Positions 1 to 12,326 are shown, counted from the first letter of the stretch. The stretch is DNA of 64,000 bases from Bacteroidales bacterium (GCA_017412645.1 JAFPWX010000022.1:1-64000); one strand, 5' to 3'. The notes: generated by a model not told the origin, from the letters alone. Made by a program: numbers and translations.

Positions 1-56
1 CTGTATTTCGCCTTGAATAGGTAACATAACTCTTTGATTTCCAAAGGTTAAGTTAC

Positions 57-107
57 AAAAAATCGAGGAAATATCCAAATAAATTGAATACTTCCTCGAA
101 GTTTTTT
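57..107. terminator. Bidirectional intrinsic terminator downstream of lptD
   Basis: An 8-bp perfect inverted repeat (63-70 with 92-99, TCGAGGAA/TTCCTCGA), extendable through A/T pairs inside, has an A-run on its left and a T-run on its right. It therefore forms a hairpin followed by U residues on both strands. On the minus strand it lies about 80 bases past the lptD stop; on the plus strand it could end a transcript entering from the left of the window. Nothing else recognisable is seen in bases 1-178. Confidence 0.7.
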
Positions 108-178
108 AGCCGGCTTTTATAGGGACTTTTTCAGTGCCCTCGCGTTTTGCGTCGGAGTTTTTTTATGCTTGCCATTTT

Positions 179-2908
179 CTAGTTATCCCAGTAGCTGGAA
201 CTCTTGCGGAAGCGCAGCAGGTCCGCCAGGGCGCTGGCGTTGGCGCGGATGAGGAAGTTGTAGCTCTGCCACTGTCCGAGAGGTACCCAGGACACGCTGA
301 TGGTGAAGCAGTGGAGGTCGTAGGTGGCGCTCAGCTGCGTGGTGGTGATCTTCTTTGCCTGAAGGTCGAAGCCAGACGAGGCGTTCACGCTCATTCTGGG
401 CGAGAGTTTGATGTTGCCCGAGGTGGAAACCGTCTGGGTGATGTTCTTCTTGGGTTCCAGAAGATTAAGCGTGGAGTTGTATACCTGGCTCACCGAATAG
501 CTCAGGGAATAGCTGAAATTGATGCTCCAGGGCACGTTGGGATTGGTATAATAGAGCCAACCGCCGGGGATGTATTCTCCGGTAACCGGGTGATAATAAA
601 TCCTCTGGTAATAATCGGCAGGGGAGCCGCCTCCGCCGCCTTCGCTCTTGGTGCCGTCATTGCCGTTCATCGTGCCCTTTCCGGAAAGTGAATAAGACAG
701 CGAAGCCGATGCATTGGTGAAGCGGGCGAGGCCCTGACCTGCCTGGAAAGCGTATTTGTTGTACTTCTTGCCCTTGGCGTCGATGGCGTACGGGTCGAAG
801 TTGGCGCTGGCGCTCACGCTCACCTTTCCGAATAGGGAAGTGCTCATGCTCATTGACCAGGTGCTCATCTTGAGCGAGTCCGCAAGGAAATTGTAGCCGC
901 TGCGTATGCTCAGCTGGTCGATCAGCTTGACTTTCTTGCTGCCCTTGCCGGTGGTGTCGGCAAGGTCGCGCACCTTGGCTTCCAGGTTGTTGCCTATGCT
1001 CCACGACATGGTGGCGCTGCGCCCCTTGCCAGGAGGAGAATTAATCTGACCGGAGTAGATGTTGTATTCGTATTCGCGCGCGACACCGGTGGTGTCGGTG
1101 TAATAGAGGGTGCGGTATCCGTTTGCGGCCGTGCCCTTTTCGGGGCTGAGAGACAGCGAGAGCGACGGGGAGACAACGTGGCGCACTGCCTGAATACGGT
1201 GGTATTTACCGAAGTTGTACATACCGTACAGACGCGTGCTCATGGAAAGGCCGCCGCTGTAGTTTTGGGTGATGCCGAAGTGCGAGAATTGCGGACTGAG
1301 CTTGCTCTCCACCTTGTTTGTCTCCGGATTGAAATAGTAGTCCGTGGTGCGGAAGAACCAGTTCTGACCGTAACTTATGCTGGGGGAGAAATTCAGGTAA
1401 CGAAGCAGGGTGAAGCTCGGCAGACCGATGCTGAAATTATGCGACATGCCGTTCTGGAACTTGTCTGTAAAGCCTTCCTTCATGAATTCGGAGGCCTTGA
1501 AGTTGATCTTATTCTGCAGAGCGGTGTTGTAGCCGAATGATATTTTTTCGTAGAACCTTTCCTTACCCACTCGGTTCTTGCGTTTGAAAGGATAGAAGGT
1601 GGAGACGCTGAAGTTGAGCGAGGGGAGGGTGAAGGTATAGGAGGAGTCTCTGGAATTCTGCGAATGCAGGGCGTTGATGCTCAGGTTGGCCTTGCCGCCG
1701 AAGTTGTGAGACCAGCTGATTGATGACGATACCTGGTTCTGAAGGGCCTCGTTCACGGAACGGGAGTTATACCTGCTGTTTGAGGGGCTGGAGAAGTTCA
1801 CCGATGCGCTGAAGCTGGTCCCCGGATGGGCCTTGGAGTCCTGCTGGTGACTCCAGCGGACGCCGAAGTTCTTGGTTTCGTTGAAATCGGCGCTGCCCTT
1901 TTCTCCGGTGCGGTCGTCGGAATAGTTGAGGGAGAAGTTGCCGGTGAACTTGTAATTCACTTTGTACCTGGAATTTATGTCGAGAGCCCAGGATCCGAGT
2001 GAGTAAAGGTCCCCTGTGACTGATAGGTCGAAGTAATCTCCGAACACGAAGTACATGCCCAGGTCTTTCATATAGAAGCCTCGGGCAGTTTCCTCACCAA
2101 ACGATGGCATGAGCAGGCCGGTGGCCCTTTTGGGCCTTTCAGGCACGAATCCGAATGGCAGAAATATGGGGATATGGACGTCTTCCACTACCATGTGCGC
2201 AGGGCCGAAGACGATCTTCTGCGAAGGCTTGGTAACCACCTTGGCGTTGTAGAGCTTGAGATAGTAGTGAGGCTCCTCTGCATCGCAGACAGTGTATTTG
2301 CCGCCCATTATGTTGATGGATTCGTCCGGCATCATCTTGATGCTGTTGCCCCTGAGGATGCCCTCGTCCTCATCGGTGACCATATTGGTGATGCGGGCCT
2401 TCTTGGAGTTGAAGTTGTAACGAAGGTCCTGCATTTCGTAGGTTTTCCTGCCCTGGGTCATGACCGGACGGCCCTTCCAGGTTCCGGAAAGGGTATCGTA
2501 AATGCCGTAGGCGTGCACGGTTCCGGTGGACATGTCGTACTCCATGCGTTCGGCTGTGAGCTTCATGTCCTGATAAGTTACGGAGACATCGCCGTAGTAA
2601 TAGATAAGCCGCTTTCCGTCTGAGAAAACCTCGACCACGGAGTCCCGGGCGGTGGAGAAAGCCGGAGCAGCAATGGAACTCTCCTTCATGAGGGCAGCGG
2701 AATCGGCCCTGAAGAGGGAGTCGGCACGGTGCAGGGAATCCCTTCTGGCGAGCTCGACGGAGTCCGGCAGTACCACCTTCTTTTCCGCTACCTGGGAAGA
2801 GATGGCACGATCCCCACGCCTGCGGGGACGCTGGGCATCAGCAGCTATCGTGCAGAAGCACAAAAGTGCCGCCGTGAGCAGAATGTATGGAATTTTCCCT
2901 GTTTGCAA
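179..2908 (-). CDS. lptD: LptD/OstA-like LPS assembly outer-membrane protein
   Basis: The 909-residue protein has a signal peptide (residues about 1-26, hydrophobic core followed by ADAQ) and a basic linker. Then comes an OstA/LptA-like segment at about 90-250 (repeated 'YYYGDVSV', 'GKYTVCDAEEPHYY' style strands), and a long C-terminal region of alternating aromatic/polar beta strands ending in a barrel-type terminus. This matches the Bacteroidota 'putative LPS assembly protein LptD' family, which would insert LPS into the outer leaflet together with a partner lipoprotein. The only start that keeps the signal peptide is a TTG at 2908, with a stop codon directly upstream. A good promoter lies 23 bases before it. 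The assignment rests on overall architecture; the barrel sequence itself is poorly conserved in this family. Confidence 0.82.
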   Translation of the reverse strand: MQTGKIPYILLTAALLCFCTIAADAQRPRRRGDRAISSQVAEKKVVLPDSVELARRDSLHRADSLFRADSAALMKESSIAAPAFSTARDSVVEVFSDGKRLIYYYGDVSVTYQDMKLTAERMEYDMSTGTVHAYGIYDTLSGTWKGRPVMTQGRKTYEMQDLRYNFNSKKARITNMVTDEDEGILRGNSIKMMPDESINIMGGKYTVCDAEEPHYYLKLYNAKVVTKPSQKIVFGPAHMVVEDVHIPIFLPFGFVPERPKRATGLLMPSFGEETARGFYMKDLGMYFVFGDYFDLSVTGDLYSLGSWALDINSRYKVNYKFTGNFSLNYSDDRTGEKGSADFNETKNFGVRWSHQQDSKAHPGTSFSASVNFSSPSNSRYNSRSVNEALQNQVSSSISWSHNFGGKANLSINALHSQNSRDSSYTFTLPSLNFSVSTFYPFKRKNRVGKERFYEKISFGYNTALQNKINFKASEFMKEGFTDKFQNGMSHNFSIGLPSFTLLRYLNFSPSISYGQNWFFRTTDYYFNPETNKVESKLSPQFSHFGITQNYSGGLSMSTRLYGMYNFGKYHRIQAVRHVVSPSLSLSLSPEKGTAANGYRTLYYTDTTGVAREYEYNIYSGQINSPPGKGRSATMSWSIGNNLEAKVRDLADTTGKGSKKVKLIDQLSIRSGYNFLADSLKMSTWSMSMSTSLFGKVSVSASANFDPYAIDAKGKKYNKYAFQAGQGLARFTNASASLSYSLSGKGTMNGNDGTKSEGGGGGSPADYYQRIYYHPVTGEYIPGGWLYYTNPNVPWSINFSYSLSYSVSQVYNSTLNLLEPKKNITQTVSTSGNIKLSPRMSVNASSGFDLQAKKITTTQLSATYDLHCFTISVSWVPLGQWQSYNFLIRANASALADLLRFRKSSSYWDN

Positions 2909-2916
2909 TTATTTAC

Positions 2917-2962
2917 TATATTTGCAAAGTACAAAAGTAAGTTATTTTTGTGAAACACGCAA
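2917..2962. promoter_or_regulatory. Overlapping divergent promoters of lptD and the amidase gene
   Basis: On the minus strand TTG (2962-2960), 20 bases and TACTTTTG (2939-2932) fit the Bacteroidota sigma-ABfr consensus well and point at lptD. On the plus strand TATATTTG (2917-2924) lies 25 bases before the amidase GTG, but no TTG is present 19-21 bases upstream, so only its -7 box is convincing. The two promoters overlap, so transcription in the two directions may compete. Confidence 0.6.
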
Positions 2963-4107
2963 TCTGCATAGCCCTCTCTTTGCTTTTCTCGGCAATTTTC
3001 GCGCCGGCTCAGAATAATACGCTCAAGCTTTCCACAGTTGTGATTGATGCAGGTCACGGAGGAAAAGATGCAGGCGCAGTGAGCAAAGATTCCAAAACCT
3101 ACGAAAAAAACCTGGCGCTTGACATCGCCAACCGGCTCGCGACGCGTATAAGAGCCGAATTGCCATCGGTCAAGGTAGTGCAAACTCGCAGTACCGACGT
3201 CTTCGTGGAACTCCGCGAACGTGCTGCCATAGCCAACAGGGCCGGAGCCAATCTTTTTGTGTCCATTCACATCAACTCCAACAAGAGCACCTCTCCAAAC
3301 GGTTACTCTGTACATATTCTGGGCCAGTCTTCCAATAAGGATCGCGACCTTTTTGCATACAACATGGATGTGGTGAGCCGGGAAAACTCGGTCATCCTTC
3401 TGGAAGACGACTACAAAACCAACTATCAGGGCTTCAATCCTTCAGATCCGGAGTCGTACATCTTCCTCCAGCTCATGCAGAACGCCTATCTGGAGCAGAG
3501 CCTTCTCTTCGCCAGCACTGTTTCGCAGCATTTGGAAGGCGGCCCTATCAAGGCCAACCGAGGCATTAGCCAGAATCCCTTCTATGTGCTCTGGAAAACC
3601 GCCATGCCGGCGGTACTAGTGGAACTTGGCTTCATTTCCAATCAGGCCGATCTTGCCGAGCTCCTCAAAGAGGAATCCCGTCAGGACATAGCGGATCGTC
3701 TCTTCGAGGCTTTCAAGGAGTATAAGGCTCAGTATGACGGCACCATAGACCTCACGCCCGGCGAAAAGCGGGACCCTGCTGCCGCTAAGCCGGAAGCGAA
3801 ACCTTCTGAGACCCCTGTCGTCCAGCCGGAACAGCCCACTGCAGTTGCTACCACTGTGGCGCAGCCGGCATCTCCCGTTCTCTACGGAACGCAGATTTTC
3901 GCAACCTCGCGTCCTCTTGAAGAGGGCGACCCCCGTTTCCTGGGCTGGAAGCCGGAAGTGGTGCGCCTCGGTTCGCTCTACAAGTATATCATAGGCGTGA
4001 GCAGCTCTCCCGACCAGGCCCGCAAGAACAATGTGGCCATTAGGGAAGAGTATCCCGGAAGCTTCATGGTAAGCATCTCCGACGGCGTCACGACCCGCTT
4101 CAAATAG
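2950..4107 (+). CDS. Secreted N-acetylmuramoyl-L-alanine amidase (Amidase_3) with SPOR-like C-terminus
   Basis: This 385-residue protein starts with GTG and has a signal peptide (about 1-20). The amidase_3 domain (about 28-250) shows the zinc-ligand motifs of the AmiA/B/C family: 'IDAGHGGKDAGA' (first His), a Glu near residue 95, 'SIHINSN' (second His) and the catalytic Glu in 'VLVELGFISN'. A Pro/Ala/Glu-rich linker (about 270-305) leads to a roughly 70-residue C-terminal domain resembling a SPOR peptidoglycan-binding fold. The enzyme should cleave the amide bond between MurNAc and stem peptide in the periplasm, probably at division septa if the SPOR call is right. It is divergent from lptD, so two envelope genes share one regulatory region. 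Confidence 0.88.
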   Translation: MKHAICIALSLLFSAIFAPAQNNTLKLSTVVIDAGHGGKDAGAVSKDSKTYEKNLALDIANRLATRIRAELPSVKVVQTRSTDVFVELRERAAIANRAGANLFVSIHINSNKSTSPNGYSVHILGQSSNKDRDLFAYNMDVVSRENSVILLEDDYKTNYQGFNPSDPESYIFLQLMQNAYLEQSLLFASTVSQHLEGGPIKANRGISQNPFYVLWKTAMPAVLVELGFISNQADLAELLKEESRQDIADRLFEAFKEYKAQYDGTIDLTPGEKRDPAAAKPEAKPSETPVVQPEQPTAVATTVAQPASPVLYGTQIFATSRPLEEGDPRFLGWKPEVVRLGSLYKYIIGVSSSPDQARKNNVAIREEYPGSFMVSISDGVTTRFK

Positions 4108-4218
4108 GGGAGCGGACTCCTGTTCAAAAAAAAGTTGAAAATAATCGTCCGGGGGTGTATAATATCTCCGGATTTGTAATACTTTTGCACCGCAATTTAC
4201 AGTCATCTTTTATGCGGA

Positions 4219-5382
4219 GTGAAAAAGTATTCTCGAACTACCTGTGAGCTGGCCCGTTTGGTCAGTTCCGGTGCAGAACTTAAAGATTTGTTAATCAAAT
4301 CGATTGCCAAAGCTAAGGCAATAAATCCCGACAAGGATACCAATCCTGCACAGAGTCTGGAAGATTTTTTCGCTTTTATAGAGTGGAGCCTCACCACGCT
4401 CCCGCGTTTCATTCTCAATCTGCCGCAAGGTTCTTCGCTCTACGACCATATGGATCAGGGCGTGGATTACCTGTATTTCCTTCTGGACCAGCCTCTTGAA
4501 GAACTGGAAGGAAAGGGATACTTCTTCCCGTCCCTGCAGTACCATGAACCACTCCGCAGCTGGCTGAAGGATTATTGCAGGCAGTGGGGAGCCTTCCTTT
4601 CCACTCCTGAGTCGTGGAAAGCGGAATACGCCGCCGACTTCTATGCCGATCCGGCGTTCGGGGTTACCAAAGGCTGGTACGAGGCTTCGGAAAACTGGAA
4701 ATCCTATAACGACTTCTTCTCGCGCCGCCTGCGCGATGCATCCCAGCGGCCGATTTCGGCTCCCGACGATGCCTCCGTGCTCGTTTCTCCCGTGGACGGA
4801 TGGCCGCAGGGTGTTTGGAATATCAATTCCGAAGGATTCATCGAAAACCAGGTCTTGGTGAAGAGCCGCCGCTTCGACAGCGTTGAGGCCCTTCTGGGAC
4901 CGGACTGTAAATACTCCGACTGCTTTGCCGGAGGCACTCTCACCCATGTTTTCCTGGACGTAAACGACTATCATCGTTATCATTTCCCTGTCTCAGGAAA
5001 GGTTTTGGAAATGAGGAAGATAGAAGGCTGCGACGCCGGAGGTGGAGTTTACCGCTGGGATCCGGAAGCCCGCCGCTACTGGCTGGACAGCCGCAATCCC
5101 GGGTGGGAGAGTATCGAAACCCGCGCCTGCGTGGTGCTGGACAATCCCGTGTACGGCAAAGTGGCCCTTCTCCCCGTAGGTATGTCCCAGATCTGCTCGG
5201 TGAACTTCTCGGAGGGACTCGCTCCCGGAGTTGATGTGAGCAAGGGGCAGGAGCTGGGTTATTTCCTCTTCGGCGGCTCAGATTTCGTAATGGTATTCGA
5301 AAACGGCGTCCGTCTGGACCTGCAGGCCGATACCAAATCCCACATCTTCCTCGGCCAGCCCCTCGGTACGCTCAGCAAATAG
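4219..5382 (+). CDS. Long phosphatidylserine-decarboxylase-family enzyme, possibly an amino-acid decarboxylase
   Basis: The 387-residue protein has a helical N-terminal region (about 1-150) like the PSDC domain (PF12588) and a C-terminal PSD core. The predicted self-cleaving triad is visible: Asp in 'SPVDG', His in 'DYHRYHFPVSG' and Ser in 'FGGSDFVMVFE', which replaces the usual LGST. Cleavage before that Ser would create the pyruvoyl group. A separate canonical short PSD is encoded at 51648-52304, so this one is probably not the phospholipid enzyme. Long PSDC-containing relatives include fungal tryptophan decarboxylase PsiD, so an amino-acid substrate is possible but unproven. No membrane segment is apparent. 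The start is GTG; an ATG at 4212 is out of frame. A TACTTTTG box (4180-4187) could be the promoter -7 element. The alcohol dehydrogenase follows 48 bases later. Confidence 0.7.
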   Translation: MKKYSRTTCELARLVSSGAELKDLLIKSIAKAKAINPDKDTNPAQSLEDFFAFIEWSLTTLPRFILNLPQGSSLYDHMDQGVDYLYFLLDQPLEELEGKGYFFPSLQYHEPLRSWLKDYCRQWGAFLSTPESWKAEYAADFYADPAFGVTKGWYEASENWKSYNDFFSRRLRDASQRPISAPDDASVLVSPVDGWPQGVWNINSEGFIENQVLVKSRRFDSVEALLGPDCKYSDCFAGGTLTHVFLDVNDYHRYHFPVSGKVLEMRKIEGCDAGGGVYRWDPEARRYWLDSRNPGWESIETRACVVLDNPVYGKVALLPVGMSQICSVNFSEGLAPGVDVSKGQELGYFLFGGSDFVMVFENGVRLDLQADTKSHIFLGQPLGTLSK

Positions 5383-5430
5383 TTTGCAGCATCTTGTTTG
5401 GCAGACAAAGAATTCTTATCTTTGGATGCT

Positions 5431-8791
<3,361 letters not shown>

Positions 8792-8813
8792 CACCTGAAA
8801 TAACACTTTAACG

Positions 8814-11800
8814 ATGAAAAAGACCATACTTTGCCTGGCGTTTTCCGCGCTTGCCCTTTCCCTCTTCGCGGAAGATCTTCCCTTTTACAGGGATAAGGAC
8901 GTTTACAAGATCGGCGCTCAGACGCGCCGTACCGAAATAATATATTATCCCACTGCAGAAGACGCTCTCACCAAGAGTTTCGAACAAAGTCCCTGGTACC
9001 TGAGCCTGAACGGCGTGTGGGATTTCAAGTACGCGGCCTGCGAGGGCGAGCTGCCTGCAGAATGGAGCCCGATCAAGGTCCCCGGCAACTGGGAAGTACA
9101 AGGCTGGGGGACACCCGTGTATGTCAACACCACATATGATTTCAATCCTTCGAATCCTCAGCCTCCGGTGCTGCCCGATCTGATCCCCGTGGGCGTGTAC
9201 AGGCGCAGCTTCAGAGTTCCGTCCGAATGGGCCGGACGCAATATATTCATCAATTTCTGCGGCGTAAAGTCGGGAGTATTCGTGTATATCAATGGTACTC
9301 TGATCGGCTATAACGAGGACTCCAAGGATCTGGCACGCTATCCCTTGAACGATTATCTGAAGGAGGGGGAGAACGAACTGCTTGTGAAATGCTATCGCTG
9401 GAGCACGGGCAGCTGGTTTGAATGCCAGGACTTCTGGCGTATCAGCGGCATAGAGAGAGACGTGTATCTCTCTTCCGAGAAACCGTCCGCCATCGAAGAC
9501 TTCCGTGTCGTTTCCACGCTGGACGAGCGCTTTACCGACGGCATCTTCTCCCTTGCAACGGCGGCTCCGGCAAGCTATCAGCTGCTTGATGACGACGGCA
9601 GCGTCGTCGCGTCCGGTGTGGCTCCGGTGAAGAATATCCGTATCCCGGGTGTCCGTCGTTGGACTGCGGAAACTCCTGAACTCTACACGCTTCTGCTCGA
9701 ATCGGAAGGGGAGTATGCCCGTTTTGACGTGGGATTCCGGCGTCTGGAAGTGAAAGGGAATGTGTTTTATGTGAACGGACAGCCTGTAAAGTTTAAAGGC
9801 GTGAACTTCCACGAACACGATCAGTTCACCGGGCATTACATCACCAGGGAACAGATTCTGGAAAACCTGAAGCTGATGCGTTCACTGAATATCAATGCCA
9901 TACGCACATGTCACTACCCCCAGCAGAGGGCATTCTATGAACTTTGCGACAGTCTTGGTTTCTATGTGTACGACGAAGCCAATATAGAGAGTCATGGCAT
10001 GGGTTATGGGGAGCGTTCCCTCGCAAAGCACCCGGAGTGGGGAGACATGCACATGGAGCGTACCTTGAACATGTATGCGCGCACTGCCAATTATCCCTGC
10101 GTGACCATACTTTCACTGGGCAACGAAGCCGGAGACGGAGTGAATTTCACCCGTACCCATGAGGCTCTCAGGAAGCTGGAGGCCGGCGGTCAGAATCGTC
10201 CGGTTGTGTATGAAAGGGCTGAAGGAGGCCCCAATACCGATTTCCTGAATCCCATGTATCCCTCGCCCGACTGGGTCCGTGAGCAGGGCCTTAAGCCTTC
10301 ATCGAAACCGGTGGTACTTTGCGAGTATGCCCACGCTATGGGTAACAGCACCGGTTCGTTCGATTTCTATTGGGATGCATTCTATAGTTATCCCAATCTG
10401 CAGGGTGGCTTTATCTGGGACTGGATTGACCAGGGACTGGCAGAGAAGGATTCGAAGGGTCGCAGCTACTGGGCCTACGGTGGCGATTACGGAGACCCTG
10501 CTACTGACCCAGCAGGCTGGTGGGCGGATCGCAATTTCTGCTGCAATGGTCTTGTGAGTCCCGACCTTGACGTGCATCCGGGAGCATGGGAAGTGAAGTA
10601 CTGGTATCAGGATGTGCTTATCACTTTTGCGGATCATTGTGAATGCGACGAGGATGTTGCGCAGGACCGTTATCGCGTACTCAACCGCTTCTATTTCAAG
10701 TCTTTGAATCACGACCTTCATTGGGAGGTCACCGAGGACGGACGGCCTGTGGCCAGCGGAGTGAATCATCTTTCGCTGGCTCCCTTCGAGAGCGAGGAAT
10801 TCTCCGTTGAACTTCCGGAAATGCTGCCGGAACACAGTTATTACATCAACTTCGATGTGCTCACCTGTGAGGCGGATGCTCTGCTTCCCGAGGGCTATGC
10901 CATCGCTTCCGACCAGTTCCTCCTCCGCAAGGCTGAAAGGCCTGTCGTGGAGCCGAAACCCTACAGGACTGTAGTGAAGGAGTCGGACGGTCGCATAAGC
11001 GTGCGTGGGCGCGGCGGAAAGCTTGTTGTGGACACCGCTACCGGTACTGTGCTCCAGTACCGTCTGAAAGGCCGTAATGTCTTTCTGAAGGACTTCGGCC
11101 TCAAGCCCAATTTCTGGACCGCTCCCAACGATAATGAATGGGGCAATTTCGGCCCCGTCCGGAGGTATGCCGACTGGAAGGATTCGCTTTCGGTGCTGAA
11201 CGTCTCTGTGGACACCGACGAATTTGGCAGCGCCGTTCGCGTTACCTACGGCCTGCCTTACGGTTGCAGCATGGATGTAGCCTACAACCTGCTTGCAGGC
11301 GGGGCGCTCCGCATCGACGCTGAATTCCATGGTGGAAACGCGCATGTGCAGGTGCCGCGTATAGGCTTCCGCACCCGTATGAAGGCTTCATGCGACCGCT
11401 TCAGATACTTTGGCCCGGGTCCGTGGGAGAGCTATTGCGACCGCTTTGCGGCCTGCAGGGTAGGGGAATATACCGCCAGCGCCAAGGAGCAGTGCTATCC
11501 TTACGTGCGTCCTCAGGAAACAGGTCACCATTATGGGGTTGACTGGTTGGAGATCGGACCTGTCCGCATCTCCGAAGATGTCTGCTTCGAGTTCTCGGCT
11601 CTTCGCTGCAGTATCGAGGATCTGGACCCCCGCACTCCCGACGGAGGCCGCGTGTGGGCTCATGTGAACGATATAAAGGTCCGTCCGTGGGTGGAACTCT
11701 GCATTGACGACCGCATGACCGGCGTGGGTGGCCATGATTCATGGGGAGCCCGTCCCGAGTCAGTACGCACGGTCTGGGCCGACTGCGACTATACCTTCAG

Positions 11801-11822
11801 TATAGCCTTCGAGGCTAAGTAG
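8814..11822 (+). CDS. lacZ: GH2 beta-galactosidase (LacZ family), secreted
   Basis: This 1002-residue protein has a signal peptide (about 1-20) followed by the full LacZ order: sugar-binding jelly roll, immunoglobulin-like domain, catalytic barrel (about 320-600), DUF4981-type linker and the C-terminal Bgal_small_N domain (about 730-1000). Acid/base Glu438 lies in 'GNEAG' and nucleophile Glu504 in 'LCEYAHAMGN'. The 'FHEHD' motif near 335 is the usual substrate/metal site. It should release terminal beta-galactose in the periplasm. The gene follows the GH97 gene with a 22-base gap and probably shares its transcript. Substrate remains uncertain because Bacteroidales GH2 enzymes with this layout act on several beta-galactosides. 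Confidence 0.93.
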   Translation: MKKTILCLAFSALALSLFAEDLPFYRDKDVYKIGAQTRRTEIIYYPTAEDALTKSFEQSPWYLSLNGVWDFKYAACEGELPAEWSPIKVPGNWEVQGWGTPVYVNTTYDFNPSNPQPPVLPDLIPVGVYRRSFRVPSEWAGRNIFINFCGVKSGVFVYINGTLIGYNEDSKDLARYPLNDYLKEGENELLVKCYRWSTGSWFECQDFWRISGIERDVYLSSEKPSAIEDFRVVSTLDERFTDGIFSLATAAPASYQLLDDDGSVVASGVAPVKNIRIPGVRRWTAETPELYTLLLESEGEYARFDVGFRRLEVKGNVFYVNGQPVKFKGVNFHEHDQFTGHYITREQILENLKLMRSLNINAIRTCHYPQQRAFYELCDSLGFYVYDEANIESHGMGYGERSLAKHPEWGDMHMERTLNMYARTANYPCVTILSLGNEAGDGVNFTRTHEALRKLEAGGQNRPVVYERAEGGPNTDFLNPMYPSPDWVREQGLKPSSKPVVLCEYAHAMGNSTGSFDFYWDAFYSYPNLQGGFIWDWIDQGLAEKDSKGRSYWAYGGDYGDPATDPAGWWADRNFCCNGLVSPDLDVHPGAWEVKYWYQDVLITFADHCECDEDVAQDRYRVLNRFYFKSLNHDLHWEVTEDGRPVASGVNHLSLAPFESEEFSVELPEMLPEHSYYINFDVLTCEADALLPEGYAIASDQFLLRKAERPVVEPKPYRTVVKESDGRISVRGRGGKLVVDTATGTVLQYRLKGRNVFLKDFGLKPNFWTAPNDNEWGNFGPVRRYADWKDSLSVLNVSVDTDEFGSAVRVTYGLPYGCSMDVAYNLLAGGALRIDAEFHGGNAHVQVPRIGFRTRMKASCDRFRYFGPGPWESYCDRFAACRVGEYTASAKEQCYPYVRPQETGHHYGVDWLEIGPVRISEDVCFEFSALRCSIEDLDPRTPDGGRVWAHVNDIKVRPWVELCIDDRMTGVGGHDSWGARPESVRTVWADCDYTFSIAFEAK

Positions 11823-11968
11823 AGGAGTTCCGAGCTCCGCGAGGGCGCGTCAGCGCCGCGGCGAAGAGAGGAGCGATGCGACGAACGGGAGCCGCCCGGC
11901 GAAGCCGGTGCATGCCCCTGGGGGGCTGGCTGCGAAGCAGACTGGGGGGATGGAAACAGGCTCCGAAC
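11823..11968. repeat. GC-rich, hairpin-rich noncoding block after the beta-galactosidase gene
   Basis: The roughly 145 bases are markedly richer in G+C than the neighbouring spacers and contain several short inverted repeats with a GAA loop, for example CCGGCgaaGCCGG and CTGCgaaGCAG, plus runs of G. No plausible gene covers it. It resembles a dispersed palindromic repeat or unit cluster, but only one copy is present in this window, so its repeat status is untested. Confidence 0.35.
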
Positions 11969-11996
11969 AAAACAGCCCGCTCGTGCGGGCTGTTTT
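11969..11996. terminator. Strong bidirectional intrinsic terminator
   Basis: A perfect 12-bp stem (11969-11980 with 11985-11996) with a TCGT loop begins with AAAA and ends with TTTT, so it works on both strands. It would stop the glycosidase transcript on the plus strand and the tRNA-Cys transcript on the minus strand. Confidence 0.85.
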
Positions 11997-11999
11997 GTG

Positions 12000-12070
12000 A
12001 GGTGCCTAGCGGAATCGAACCGCTGTACCAGGTTTTGCAGACCTGTGCCTAACCACTCGGCCAAAGCACC
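12000..12070 (-). tRNA. tRNA-Cys (GCA anticodon)
   Basis: Read on the minus strand the sequence folds into a full cloverleaf: 7-bp acceptor stem (GGUGCUU with AGGCACC, one G-U), D arm with GG, anticodon stem CAGGU/ACCUG with loop CUGCAAA giving anticodon GCA, short variable loop and T arm with GGUUCGAUUCC. The discriminator base is U73, as expected for cysteine tRNA. The 3' CCA is not encoded. The gene is 71 bases long and is followed at once by the terminator at 11969-11996. Confidence 0.96.
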
Positions 12071-12180
12071 AAAGGGGATGCAAAGATACATTAAATTAAT
12101 CAAATTGCAAATTTTGTTTGTGCAGCCCTAGTCCCTTGAAACGCCAAAATAAAAATTTTTAAAAAATTCTTGAAAATATT

Positions 12181-12210
12181 TTGGATATTAAAAAATAATA
12201 TCTACCTTTG
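12181..12210 (+). promoter_or_regulatory. Promoter with no following full-length gene before a terminator (candidate small-RNA promoter)
   Basis: TTG (12181-12183), 19 bases and TACCTTTG (12203-12210) match the Bacteroidota consensus. The predicted start is near 12216. The next strong signal downstream is an intrinsic terminator at 12291-12326, not a full-length gene. Confidence 0.6.
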
Positions 12211-12215
12211 TATCC

Positions 12216-12326
12216 GGGTTGAGCAAGTGATAGTTCTTATCCATCAACCTATTGGTTATTAGTTTTAGTGTTATTAATTATGTGGTTAGGAGAGTTGCTG
12301 CCTGCGAAGGTCGCAACTCTTTTTTT
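12216..12326 (+). ncRNA. Candidate ~110-nt small RNA
   Basis: The stretch is bounded by a good promoter (12181-12210) and a strong intrinsic terminator (12291-12326). Within it, GGTTGA near 12218 can pair with TCAACC near 12244 around an inner GATA/TATC stem, giving a 5' hairpin, followed by a U-rich single-stranded region and the terminator hairpin. No known family is recognised. It is transcribed toward DUF3467, whose own promoter overlaps the terminator tail, so the two transcripts look separate. The call is an inference from flanking signals only. Confidence 0.45.
12291..12326 (+). terminator. Intrinsic terminator ending the candidate small RNA
   Basis: AGAGTTGC (12291-12298) pairs perfectly with GCAACTCT (12313-12320). 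The loop can close further by CCT/AGG pairing around GCGA, and a run of T residues follows to 12326. Confidence 0.8.

Noticed and set aside
4212-4240. ATG seven bases before the chosen GTG of the long PSD-family gene.
   Set aside because: It is out of frame and ends after a few codons, whereas the GTG frame holds the whole conserved protein.
5398-5430. A TTG start extending the alcohol dehydrogenase by 11 residues.
   Set aside because: Family members begin next to the 'YYTPTEV' motif, and ATG at 5431 gives that N-terminus.
11789-12103. Minus-strand frame across the GC-rich block and tRNA-Cys.
   Set aside because: It runs through the tRNA and the terminator and has no coding features.
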